A stretch of DNA of 64,000 bases from Misgurnus anguillicaudatus (lineage: Eukaryota > Chordata > Actinopteri > Cypriniformes > Cobitidae), in the NCBI RefSeq assembly GCF_027580225.2, contig NC_073354.2, positions 7,416,001-7,480,000 of the forward strand, in the 5' to 3' direction. The notes under the pieces are model-generated. The model worked only from the letters and a program-made list of their open reading frames with translations. It had not been told where the DNA came from and searched no databases. The position numbers were made by a program, and so were the translations under genes. This document shows, piece after piece, positions 1 to 37,429 of the stretch (position 1 is the stretch's first letter; every line of letters starts with the position of its first letter).

Positions 1-621
1 TCTAAATTCACTCTGTTTACAGCATATATCAGTCATACAAAATTAATTTTTAGGATATGTGTACGTATATTAATTATTACTTCTGTTAAGGTGAGTGTGT
101 CTGCTGCATTCTGTTAATGACACAGGTATAAATAAAGTTTTGAGAATGAAAGCGTGCACAGTCAGTGTTATTCCTCTGAATAAGTTTTTGTAAAGATAAC
201 AAAATTACAAAACCAGCAAATTATTGCATGCACATACGGTACAAAGCATGATTATTTATTTAGATTTCAGAATGAGCACGTTTGTCATTAATACTAACTA
301 TGCTGCGGTCTGTCTGCTGATCTGATACTGTAATAAAGATGAATGTATAGTAACTTACTGTTTAAAAAGTAAAATGTACATTCAGTAAATAACTGTGTAC
401 ATGATAGGACGTTTGGGTTGTAATAATGTACAGGGCGACTTCAGATATAAAAACGGAGACTAGTAAAGTGATGTTTTATCATTAAAATCTGAACGTCCAT
501 TGATGTCCATTGAACGGACATACCAACATGGCGGCGTGGTGGCTTCACAATTGTGACGTCATGCGCAATCCAGTCCCTTATATAGATCAGTGATATAAAA
601 CAGTATCTAAGCATGTATCAT
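1..621. other. non-coding flank downstream of the finTRIM gene
   Basis: AT-rich sequence with no convincing ORF. On the minus strand an AATAAA-type polyadenylation signal can be read near 253-258, about 365 nt past the finTRIM stop codon, and could end that transcript. Nothing else was recognised. Confidence 0.5.
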
Positions 622-27687
<27,066 letters not shown>

Positions 27688-27739
27688 TTCACGGACTGCA
27701 CCAATACAGAAATGTGTTCAACAGCACATGGACACTAAA

Positions 27740-27756
27740 GTTTCACTTTCTTTTCT
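27740..27756 (-). promoter_or_regulatory. ISRE-like element upstream of finTRIM
   Basis: On the minus strand the sequence reads GAAAAGAAAGTGAAACT. It contains a perfect GAAANNGAAAC core, the interferon-stimulated response element / IRF consensus, plus a third GAAA one base further out. It lies 53-69 bp upstream of the ATG, in the likely promoter or 5' UTR. An hAT-type element begins only about 20 bp further upstream. Confidence 0.6.
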
Positions 27757-27776
27757 CAACCTCAAATGCTTCCTGG

Positions 27777-28915
27777 TAGGGGTCTACACGGAAGACCCCA
27801 GGACCTGACACACACTCGAAGAACACACACTCCCATTTAAATAAAATATTTAATAAACAGCAACAAAATCTTATATTAACTGTCACATACATTTTTATGA
27901 AGTTCAAATTGTGAAATTTTATTTTTATTTTTGGTTGCTCCAGCCAATCACCTAACACACATGTGCTCTTTAAATGTTTCTATGGCTACCAGTCAGCTTC
28001 TGCAGTGACGCAATGACTTTACCTTTGACAATTGGCTATTTTATTTAGAAGGTGGGACTTATTCCACATTTTGCATCGTAGGCTACTTTTAAAGCAACAC
28101 TAAAGACTTATTGCTCTTTGCTCCCCCTACAGGTTAGAAGCGTAATTGTTCATTACCACTGTCTTAAATACTGCAGCATAGCTGGCTCTGATTGGATTGT
28201 AGGTCTGCCGTAAAGCAAGGTTTTTTAGTTTTCACTCGAACTACAGGACCGCGACCCGGCGGTTGAAAACTTCTTTAGTGCGGTTTTGGCCGATAGAGGG
28301 CTGCAAAGCAAATGTGAAAGTGCTGTTGACCCTGTTTTGAGTGGATGAATGACTGAAACTTTTTTGGAAACATTATTTTAAGGTAAAAAAACTATTTGGT
28401 GTTGCTTTAACTTTCTCCAATGTTTATTGCACTATTGAAAAATGACTGTCTTCTTGTTATATCTAAAGTTTTAGCACAGACTCTGCTCAAAGAGCACAGA
28501 GGTGATAGCAAAGAAGTAAAGCTAACCGCAGCAGCAGAGCGTACGTGGCACTGAACGAGCAAATTTTATTATCATCCGAATGGACAAACTGTATAAATTA
28601 TTATGCCAGTTGACCCGAGAAACAAAAAATGCACCTGCGGTATTCAACACCGTCACTGTAAGTGGACTTTTAAAGCTGAAATAATGAGTGGATTAAGCAT
28701 TTCAATCGGCAAGAGAGGAATAACATGGATTTCTTGGCAAGGAGGATTGTGCATCTGCAATCAGGAGGGAGAAGGCTATATGGGCAAGACAGAAAGTTTA
28801 ATTTTCGCTATTTGTTTATTGACTTGTTAATAGCATTTAGCTGAAGAATATTTGCTGATCGGGTCCAGTCGGGTCTGTGTCTTCCTGGACGAGTTCCGGT
28901 CCAGTTTTTAATCAT
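27777..28915. mobile_element. hAT-like non-autonomous element, copy 1
   Basis: It begins TAGGGGTCTACACGGAAGAC and matches the element at 48075-49237 over most of its length: CAGCAACAAAATCTTATATT, CAATGACTTTACCTTTGACA, GCTCAAAGAGCACAGAG and GGGTCTGTGTCTTCC are shared. The right terminus is missing. It is interrupted by the TTAA element at 28089-28410. Its left end is about 90 bp upstream of the finTRIM start codon. Confidence 0.75.
28089..28410. mobile_element. TTAA-flanked MITE inside the hAT copy
   Basis: 322 bp between TTAA sites, ends TTAAAGCAACACTAAAGAC and TATTTGGTGTTGCTTTAA, inverted to each other. The sequence outside rejoins the hAT copy collinearly with its relative at 48500-48600, which confirms the insertion. 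Confidence 0.8.
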
Positions 28916-29541
28916 AAAACGGCTCGTTCTGGTTCTTCATTCTGATTGGTTGAAACGCGTTCTAAGCCGTGATAAAATACCCCGGTAAACCCACGGTTCA
29001 GACTGCATCACCAGTTTCACTGTACCAATGTTGCTACATACTGATTTATGAAAATAAATACCACAGTCTTTAATCATTTTTAATTTTTCTACATTTGCAC
29101 AATTTGGGCGATATCCAGATAAATGTCAATAATGTCAATGTCATTTCGTCAATAAAGAGAAAACGTTCCCTGAGTTGTTTTTGTCTTAAATTGATACACT
29201 GACGCATTCACTCGACACAACAGCGTTGTGGTGGATTTAGCGTGACATGTAAGTTTTGATGGCTCTGAATCTAATCTCTTACAAAAGTTCTTCACAAAAA
29301 TGGAATTATCTCCGCTTTTAGCGGAAAATTTGAGAGGTGATAACTGATAAGAGAACAAATGAAACGTTTGTTTTTTGTTGTTGGAAAGCGGATGGTCTGT
29401 TCTTTCATTTGATATTTTATGTTAATTTAAAGAAGATAATTTTTCTGTGAGGCATTAAACTAAAACTGGGTGGCAACTTAAAAAAAAAAAAACGCTGACG
29501 GGGAAAGAGTTAAGCATGCTTCCAAGCGTATTTGATCATCA
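28916..29541. other. non-coding; partial copy of a TTAA repeat
   Basis: The part ending CTGACGGGGAAAGAGTTAA (about 29496-29513) and the AAGAAGATAATTTTTC text before it match the right half of the element at 41532-42052. The left half is not recognised. No genes. Confidence 0.5.
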
Positions 29542-29989
29542 TGTCACGGCCGGGGCGGACCCAAGTTGACTAAAAGGCCGCGCCCCTCTCTACTTTCCAC
29601 CTCGAGGAGGTTCCCAAGACCACTCCAATGACCAGACAGACAAGTATACTACGTTTAAAAATATCTTTATTTAAATAATTAAAAATAAGGAAAGGGGAGG
29701 GGAAAAAGGGGAAAGGGCACTTTAAAAACACTTCTTCTCGCCCCCCAGGGCGGCTTAGACCATGGCGCGGGGGCCCGGACTCCTGTCCACTTGGTCCTTG
29801 AATCCGTGGCGCCCTCCGCTTCCTCCTGGAGGCAAAACAGGTAAACCACTGTTAGTGACTTGTTTTCAACGCGGGATTGCGACTAATCTGATTTTTCCTC
29901 CGTATCTCCTACAGCCTTAGGTTTTCCTTGTTGGGGCCCCTCGCTCTCTTCGGGACGGTGTACTAGGACAAAGGTAAGTAATTTACTCC

Positions 29990-30457
29990 TTCCACACAGT
30001 TCGTTCCTTCCGCAGGACGTTGCTGTGGGCACAGATGGATCAACACAACACAGGTAAGTTACTCACGAGGCTTGGACTTCTCGTTTGCTTCTAGGCAGTG
30101 CACTAGGGCAAAGGTATGCATTTCACTCTCTCTTCACAGTTCGTTCTTTCCTCAGGGCTTTGCTATAAGCACAGACAGATTACCACATCACACAGGTAAG
30201 TTACTCACGAGGCTTGGACTTCTCTTTTGCTTCGAGGCAGTGCACTAGGGCAAAGATAGGTATTTCACAGTTCGTTTCCTCCTCAGGACTTTGCTATAAG
30301 CACAGACAGATTACCACATTACACAGGTAAGTTACTCACGAGGCTTGGACTTCTCGTTTGCTTTGAGGCAGCACACTAGGGCAAAGGTATGTATTCCACA
30401 GTTCGTTTCCTCCTCAGGACTTTACTATAAGCACAGACAGATTACCACATCACACAG
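29990..30457 (+). repeat. 131-143-bp tandem array in solo LTR copy 2
   Basis: The unit marker CACACAGGTAAGTTACTCAC occurs at about 30048, 30191 and 30322. One unit is cut by the LINE and resumes at 33829. Each unit carries, in plus orientation, a TTCACTCTCTCTTCACAG-type acceptor-like tract and a CAG/GTAAGT donor-like site. It corresponds in place to the 79-bp array of copy 1. Confidence 0.75.
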
Positions 30458-30471
30458 CGTATCCTTTCCTC

Positions 30472-30655
30472 CACTAAGAAATTAAAGGGTACAAACATTT
30501 ATATCAATGAAGACTTTTCTGATTTGGTGCAGCAGAGGAGACGTGAACTGCTGCCAAAACTGAAAGAGGCAAGAGAGAAAGGTGAAAGAGCCAGTTTAAG
30601 GTATGATAAGCTTATAATTTGGCCAGCAAATGGACAGAAGCAAGCATCTGAATAA
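30472..30655 (+). pseudogene. LINE ORF1 C-terminal end (truncated)
   Basis: The frame reads INEDFSDLVQQRRRELLPKL, then KEAREKGERASLRYDKLII to a TAA at 30653. This matches the C-terminal domain of L1/L2-type ORF1 RNA-binding proteins. The upstream part is missing because of 5' truncation. Confidence 0.7.
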
Positions 30656-30727
30656 CTGCTCATGACCGTTAATTTTTATCCTGATGTTTGTGTTTTGTTT
30701 TTGCTTTGATGTTTTAATCTTATTAAT

Positions 30728-33610
30728 ATGACAAATTTACTTTCAAACTTGCCTAAAAAAGGTTTAGTTTTAGCTCATTTGAACATTTGTAGTCTCAGAA
30801 ATAAGGTACATGAAATTATAAACATCTGTTCCAATGGGATTCATGTATTTGCTTTATCAGAAACACACTTAGACTCCAGTTTTGATAATTCACAGCTAGC
30901 TATTGAGGGGTATAGACTATTTAGAAAGGATAGAAATCAAAATGGTGGGGGTGTTGCATTCTATATTAGAGAAAATATTGTAGTCACTCCAAGGGAAGAT
31001 TTGATGAGCAGCGACATTGAAATGATATGGCTACAGTTAAATATTCAGTTTAACAAACCCATTTTAGTGGGCTGCGGTTACCGACCTCCCAGTTCGAATG
31101 TAGAGTATTTGGAAAAAATATGTGATAACATTGAGAAGGCATCTGCTCAAACAAAAGACATCTTTCTGTTGGGGGATTTCAATATTGATTGGTTCTCAAA
31201 GAAGTGTTATTTACGTAAAAAGATGATCACTATAACTAATGCTTCTAACCTTAAGCAGATTGTAACACAACCCACAAGAATTTCTCTGAATGGTAAATTC
31301 AAATCAACATGCATTGACCACATTTTTACAAAGTTGTGTTCACATGTCATCTCAGTAGGAGTAGGATGCAGTGATCATAATTTAATCATCACAACAAAGA
31401 AAACTAAATTGCCTAAATCTGGTGCAAGGATTGTCTATCGAAGGTCTTACAAAACGTTTGATTCTAATGCGTTTGTGGAAGATGTTGAAAGGTCCACTTG
31501 GTCGGCGGTTTGTGACGAGGAGGATGTTAATGCTTCTTTACGTATTTTCATGGATAGGTTTGTGAAAATAGTTGACAAACATGCACCAATTAGAAAAAGG
31601 TCGATAAAAGGCAATAATGCTCCTTGGTTAGATGCCGAGCTAAAATCTATTATGAGGGAAAGAGATAATGCCAAAGCTGAAATTCTAAAATCTAAAAGTG
31701 ATATGGATGAAAGGTATTATTGTATGTTAAGAAATAAAGTGACAAAGCTAAATAGATTAAAAAAGAAAATATATTTTAGTCAAAAGATTAGTAACTCATC
31801 AAATAATAGCAAGCAATTGTGGAAAGTGATAAATGAAATAATGTGTAAAAAGCCAAAGTGTTCTAATAAGTATTTGGAAACAGCAGCAGAAATAATCACT
31901 AAACCTTTGGATATAGCAAATCATTTGAATGACTTTTTTATAAAGAAAACTGAAATTTTAAGATCTAGTATGTTATCATACCCTGAGGATTCACCTTGTA
32001 GTAATGTGAAGAACATTATGAGGAATAAATCTTGTTCATTGACATTTGGTACAGTTAGAGAGGAAACTGTTGAAAGGATGTTGCTCTCTCTCCCAGAGGA
32101 AAAAACTGCAGGTACAGATCACTTGGATGGCAAAATTTTTAAAACTGTTGCTAACATCTTATGCAAGCCTATTAGTCATATTTTTAATAGATCTGTGATA
32201 AGTGGGGTGTTTCCGGAAATTTGGAAGCAGTCCAAAATTATACCTTTAGTGAAAGATGATAGATTGGGTCTCACTGAATCAAACTGTAGACCAATCAGCA
32301 TTTTACCTATATTAAGCAAAATATTTGAAAAGTTACTTTTTAATCAAATGATGCAGTACTTTGTATCAAATGATTTGCTCTCCAATTCACAACATGCTTA
32401 TAAGCCAGGACACTCCACTAACACTGCATTGGTAGAATTGATAGACCAGTGGTTAACTTTTATGGATGACAAAAAGCTTGTGGGTGCAGTGCTGCTGGAT
32501 TTCACAGCAGCCTTTGATGTTATTGACCATGACATTTTACTGTCTAAGCTTAAGTGCTATGGGTTTTCACATCTATCTGTATCATTGATAAGCAGTTATC
32601 TCTCTGGTAGAAGTCAGCAGGTATTTTTCAATGGGAGCTTTTCTGATTGTAAACAGTTGTCATGTGGTATTCCTCAGGGCAGCTGTTTGGGTCCATTGTT
32701 GTTTTCTGTGTTTGTTAATGATCTGTCACATGCTGTGTCAAGAGCAGATGTTGTACTCTATGCAGATGATGCTACAATGTTTTATGCATCGCCCACAATA
32801 ACGGACATAAATTGCACCTTGCAGAGTGAACTTAATGCCATTACAAATTGGGTGAAACTTAATAAATTAGCTCTCAATATATCTAAAACTAAATGTATAG
32901 TCTTTGGTACTAAACATATGCTTGGCATGCCTTGTAATTTAAATTTATTTATTGATAAATCTGTGGTAGAGCAAGTGAGTCAGACTAAACTCTTGGGTGT
33001 GAAGCTCGATAGTCAGCTCTCTTGGGTTAATCAGATTGACCATATTGTGTCTAAAATGGCCAAAGGCATTGCTGTTTCCCGGAGATGTTCAGTATATTGT
33101 CCACCATTAGTTATGAAAACAGTTGTCCAGGCTTTAGTTCTGTCACATCTGGAGTACTGCCCAGTAATTTGGTCCAGTGCTGGACAGGAACATCTGAAAA
33201 AATTACAAATCGTTCAGAACAGAGCTGCAAGGGTAGCCCTTGGTTGCTCTTTTCGCACTAGTGTGGATAAAATGCATACTTGTTTGGGCTGGCTAAAGGT
33301 GAAGGACAAACTTAATATAAGTCTTCTATGTTATATGCATAATGCTCTATTTAAAAATAATCCAAAATCTTTTGTAGACAAATTGGTTTTTAGTGGGTAT
33401 TGTCACGGACATGTAACGCGTCAGGTGAGCTCAGGTGTGTTAGTGGTTCCATCTGCAAGGTCCAATTGTATGCTAAGAACAGTATTAGTAAGATCGGCAT
33501 CTGCTTGGAATAAATTGGACTTAGGAATAAGGCATATATCCAACATATGTCATTTTAAGAAGACTTTAAAACAGAGGACACTTAATAGTCTTATACCAGT
33601 TAATTTGTGA
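30728..33610 (+). CDS. LINE ORF2: endonuclease and reverse transcriptase
   Basis: 960 codons without interruption. The N-terminal AP-type endonuclease has LNICSLRNK, SETHLD, GDFNIDW (near residue 149) and SDHNLII (near 215), which hold the metal-binding and catalytic residues. The reverse transcriptase has AAFDVIDHDILL, GIPQGSCLGPLLF and the catalytic YADDATMF (near residue 677). The C-terminal region has the LEYCPVIWSS and QNRAARV blocks common in this group. It nicks target DNA and primes reverse transcription there. The clade is L2/CR1/Rex-like by motif; finer assignment needs a tree. Confidence 0.9.
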   Translation: MTNLLSNLPKKGLVLAHLNICSLRNKVHEIINICSNGIHVFALSETHLDSSFDNSQLAIEGYRLFRKDRNQNGGGVAFYIRENIVVTPREDLMSSDIEMIWLQLNIQFNKPILVGCGYRPPSSNVEYLEKICDNIEKASAQTKDIFLLGDFNIDWFSKKCYLRKKMITITNASNLKQIVTQPTRISLNGKFKSTCIDHIFTKLCSHVISVGVGCSDHNLIITTKKTKLPKSGARIVYRRSYKTFDSNAFVEDVERSTWSAVCDEEDVNASLRIFMDRFVKIVDKHAPIRKRSIKGNNAPWLDAELKSIMRERDNAKAEILKSKSDMDERYYCMLRNKVTKLNRLKKKIYFSQKISNSSNNSKQLWKVINEIMCKKPKCSNKYLETAAEIITKPLDIANHLNDFFIKKTEILRSSMLSYPEDSPCSNVKNIMRNKSCSLTFGTVREETVERMLLSLPEEKTAGTDHLDGKIFKTVANILCKPISHIFNRSVISGVFPEIWKQSKIIPLVKDDRLGLTESNCRPISILPILSKIFEKLLFNQMMQYFVSNDLLSNSQHAYKPGHSTNTALVELIDQWLTFMDDKKLVGAVLLDFTAAFDVIDHDILLSKLKCYGFSHLSVSLISSYLSGRSQQVFFNGSFSDCKQLSCGIPQGSCLGPLLFSVFVNDLSHAVSRADVVLYADDATMFYASPTITDINCTLQSELNAITNWVKLNKLALNISKTKCIVFGTKHMLGMPCNLNLFIDKSVVEQVSQTKLLGVKLDSQLSWVNQIDHIVSKMAKGIAVSRRCSVYCPPLVMKTVVQALVLSHLEYCPVIWSSAGQEHLKKLQIVQNRAARVALGCSFRTSVDKMHTCLGWLKVKDKLNISLLCYMHNALFKNNPKSFVDKLVFSGYCHGHVTRQVSSGVLVVPSARSNCMLRTVLVRSASAWNKLDLGIRHISNICHFKKTLKQRTLNSLIPVNL

Positions 33611-33960
33611 CTGTTATAGGTAATGAGATTTTAAATGCTGTATGTGTGATGTGTATGTGGATAAAAGTATACATGTGGTTATGTTATATGTATGTTAAAC
33701 CTATGTATGTTTTACTTGGTGTATTTTAATTGTGTATATGTTTTAGCACTTTGTGGGCCCCAGGAAGACTAGCAACCACATTGTGGAAGCTAATGGGGAC
33801 CCAAATAAATAAACAAATAAACAAATAAACAGGTAAGTTACTCACAAGGCTCGGACTTCTCGTTTGCTTCGAGGCAGCACACTAGGGCAAAGGTATGTAT
33901 TCCACTCTCTCCTCACAGTTCGTTCTTTCCTCGGGTGCTGCTGTAAGTATAGGTAGGTTA

Positions 33961-35112
33961 CAGACATGGGGACTTGTGACTTGGTGACTTGGACTCGAGT
34001 CGACTTGAGTCTCTATTTTTGTCACTTGTGACTTGACTTGACAAGAAATAAAATACTTGAGACTTGACTCGGACTTGGAAGTTAAAGACTCGGGACTTGA
34101 CTTGACTTGAGACACGATGACTTGAATGACTTGAGTGTTAATCACATCATGTTTTCAATTTGAATATAAAATATATAAACTATTTAAAAAAAATAAAGTT
34201 GACCCAGCTGGAGCGCAGGCTGAGAATGGCGTTGTCATGACTGAATCACGACACTATCATCAGTCATGCCCTCTCGTACCTTACGCACACCACGCCCACT
34301 TAGAACAGATATCAACATGTCAGCCGGAGGGGTCCCAAGGGTCATCGTTTTCGGCTTAAACAAGATGGCAAAAGACGAACAGTGCGTTGCAAGACATGCA
34401 ACATTAAAATCATGGGCAGCCAGACGACAACCTCCAATTTCGTCCCTCATTTGAAGAGCCATTCTGCCCAGTAAGTGCTTGTCAATTTGTTAATATCTGG
34501 TTAGTTGGTAATATCTGGTTACCTAACCCTAGCTAATGTAATAATAGCTAAAGTAGCCATTAACCCTCATCATACCGTGTTGGGGACAAATGTGAACAAA
34601 ATAAGTTTAATTTATTTTTTAAAAATACTTCCCTTGATCTGAGCGGTACGAGACTTGGCTACTTTTTCTAAGTTTGCCACCTGAACACACACACACACAC
34701 ACACAGAGAAAAATGACTGGATTCTTACAATGTTAGGGCCGGTTTAGATATCGTGTCTTTTGCACGCTCAAGTTCATTATTTCAAATGTTGGCGCACGAA
34801 CGGAAGAGATTACAATTTTGTTTAATTCCATGATGTATTTTACTGAACATGAGTATTTCTTTATATCTTTATATTCTATAAATCTTAATTAAGATCAGAT
34901 TCTGCAGGTAAAATTACAATAATAAGGTGACTTGACTTGGACTTGACTTGACCTACTACAGGACTTGACTTGACTTGACTTGACATAGCCTGTGACTCGA
35001 CTTGACTTGACTTGCCCAAGAAAAAAAAATACTTGGGACTTACTTGAGACTTGAAGGTTAGGACTTGAGACTTACTTGAGACTTGCACATGTGTGACTTG
35101 GTCCCATCTCTG
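33961..35112. mobile_element. hAT-like non-autonomous element rich in ACTTG repeats
   Basis: 1152 bp with ends CAGACATGGGGAC and GTCCCATCTCTG and a perfect 8-bp target duplication GTAGGTTA (33953-33960 and 35113-35120). The 8-bp duplication and CAG-type ends indicate hAT. Both subterminal regions are arrays of GACTTG/ACTTGACTTG. No transposase. A CA microsatellite lies at 34685-34705. Confidence 0.9.
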
Positions 35113-36449
35113 GTAGGTTAATACATCACACAGATAGGTTACTCACAAGGTTTAAACTTCTTGTTTCCTTCGGACAGTGGGCTTTCGCAACAACGTTCAT
35201 GCACCGTATACCTCCACCCGTCTGCTTACGCCTCAGGGGTGTCGTAGGGGCTGATGGGTCGAGTGCCACGGAGCCGAACGCTTCCCTAGCTCTCCCTCCT
35301 TGCTTGGACAGCCGGGGGCCGCGAGCTGGGGCGAACTCTCGATGAGGGTCCGCATACACCAAAGGCTTCTGGGGGATAGATTCAAATATTGCCACGACCC
35401 AAAATCCGTACAGTACACTTAGTTGCTACTCACTTGGACGTGACGCTGGACTTCACCACTGCCTACTTTCAAAGTGATGCGGTTATAACTGACACACAGG
35501 GGGCCGAAAGATTTGGTCTCTTCTTCGCACGGGGCACGAGCCACAACGTGTTCTTCTTCCCTCACGAGTCGTCCGAGGCTGGGGCAGTTCTAGACACTAC
35601 AAGCACAGCACACACAGCAAGCTTTGTGTAGACACCAATGATAATTGCACTCACCCACAGCACTCGACACACTCTCACGTGAATTTCGGGACTGGACCAC
35701 CTGGCCTCGAGCGATCAGTGAGGCTGGTTGGGCGTCGCTCTTGTCGCAGGAGAGACAGTATAGTACACAATGGAAAAATCAGCACAACCCCTGTGTGTTA
35801 TTTTACTACCTGTTTGGCTCACCCACACTTCTTGTGTTCGCAGGGCCAGACGACCTACAGCAGACGGCTTCCCAAAACGAGTGGTTCCTGTTCGTGCTTC
35901 CGGTAGTTCCACGGCTCACCCACGCTTCCCTTCACAGTGGGGCCAGGTATCTTTAACACACTCAGAATACACAATAGCAGCCGTTTGTCAATACTGCATC
36001 CACACACAACAGCGGTTACTCACTCGTTGTTTGTTCTCACAACCTGGGGTTTAACTGCACTCGTTGACTCTGGATTCGCACACTCACAAGTAAATCCGTC
36101 CACCAATCTCTTCACCTAGTCACCTTCTGCCTCTTTCTTCCCCAAGGGATCGATGTGCATCAAAACGGCGGCCCTACACAGCAGCAACACAGCGTGGACA
36201 AAGTTCACCAACAAGCTACCCTCTGATGTCTTCAAAGGCCTTTTTGTACTCTGCTTGCTCTCCTGATCGACCTATCAGAAATCGCTGTGTAAATCGCCCT
36301 CACCTGTGTGTAATTTGGCCTGATTTAGTGTTCGGGGAAACCCCGGAAATTCCGGTGTTTGGAGTTAGTCGTCCGGGCGGAACCATCGTCGGGCGGAACC
36401 CGTCTTCCACACTTTTGGTTCCGCCCTTACAGATCGTCACCTGGTGACA

Positions 36450-37146
36450 ATCACTTCAACAGTTGCACGATATATATACACGTTAATGTATATTTTAGAT
36501 GAATGTTGATTTATAAAAAAAAAACACCACAGTCTTTAATCATATTTTCATTGTGTCTTTGCTGCATGTCTCTTGCTTGAGAATTGCGCTCTGTTGCAGC
36601 CACACTTGATTCTGAGGAACTACTTTGTTTGGCGGAAGAGTAATATTTGTACTAATATAATTACAACTTATTTGTGTTTTATTTTGTGAAACCCTGCTAT
36701 GCATATGAAGTAACCATTTTATAAACGCAATAAACCCCGCAAAGCAGTGGGGTTACAGTGCATTTTATAACAGCTTTTTTATAACAGCTATTTTATAACA
36801 GCGTCGTGCCTAACAACGCCCCTTAGCTGTTATAAAATGCACTGGTAACCCACTGCTTCTTGGGGCTTATTGCTTTAATAATAGAATTTAATAATAAAAA
36901 TTACGCCCCCTGAGTGGCAAAAAGTCTGAGCGACAGCATTAGAATGGCTTCAAAAGAGAGTCAATTCCCAAAGACCCCATGTTAACTTAAGATGACCATT
37001 TTCAGAGCAAGTAATATTTTTACAGCCTGGTACAATAAGTGTTTTTGTCTTTATAGCTAATTTTGCCCTTCATGACAGCTGTGAGGGGGTGAATTTGTTT
37101 GTAACTCATCCGTTTAAATTGCATTAAACCTTAAAGTTCTGCATAA
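36450..37146. other. non-coding stretch with hairpin element
   Basis: Contains the hairpin at 36727-36873; the rest is unrecognised AT-rich sequence. Confidence 0.4.
36727..36873. repeat. hairpin (foldback) element, copy B
   Basis: The 48-bp left arm (GCAATAAACCCCGCAAAGCA then GTGCATTTTATAACAGC) is complementary to the right arm (GCTGTTATAAAATGCAC then GGGGCTTATTGC). The loop includes CGTCGTGCCTAACAACGCCC, shared with the hairpin at 51037-51182. It may belong to the Angel-like foldback elements of zebrafish; that name is a guess. Confidence 0.8.
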
Positions 37147-37429
37147 TTAAAGGAACAGTATGTAAGAAATGTATACCAATTAATCATAAAATGGCCCTGA
37201 TATGTCACTAGACATTAAGAAATCATTTTCATTTCAAATACTTATATCACTGACAACAGTGGTCTGGTCAGGATATTGTCATTTAAAAAGTGTTGCAGCC
37301 CTCAACTGATGTTTATCTTGTCATTTTGTGTATTGGCCACCAGTTGTGTGATTGCAGTACCAGTTTTAGCCACAAGTTTTGTGATTGCAATACCAGTTTT
37401 GGCCACAATCCTACATACTGTTCCTTTAA
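37147..37429. mobile_element. TTAA-flanked MITE
   Basis: 283 bp with ends TTAAAGGAACAGTATGTAAG and CCTACATACTGTTCCTTTAA, nearly perfect inverted repeats. Internal CCAGTTTTGGCCACAA-type text is repeated two or three times. TTAA target, no coding capacity. Confidence 0.9.

Larger units (their letters stand above)
30458..33828 (+). mobile_element. L2/CR1-like LINE, 5'-truncated, ORF2 open
   Basis: It is inserted into a tandem unit of the solo LTR: the host text breaks after CATCACACAG and resumes with ACAGGTAAGTT. It holds the end of ORF1, a complete ORF2 and a 3' tail of AAATAAACAAATAAAC repeats, typical of L2/CR1-group elements. The only likely target duplication is ACAG. The intact ORF2 suggests recent insertion. 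Confidence 0.85.
29542..36449 (-). mobile_element. solo LTR-like element, copy 2, with nested insertions
   Basis: Inverted relative of 2649-4661. It begins TGTCACGGCC and ends CACCTGGTGACA on the plus strand, with a 4-bp duplication ATCA at 29538-29541 and 36450-36453. TG...CA ends plus a 4-bp duplication support an LTR of the gypsy type. On the minus strand an AATAAA signal (near 29670) sits at the same place as in copy 1. A LINE (30458-33828) and an hAT (33961-35112) are inserted. Without them the copy is about 2.4 kb. It has an internal tandem array and no internal coding region. Confidence 0.65.

Noticed and set aside
35121..36449. A host gene with repeated exons in the second solo LTR
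   Set aside because: Splice-like signals repeat, but no long open frame joins them, and the region matches the copy at 2649-4661.
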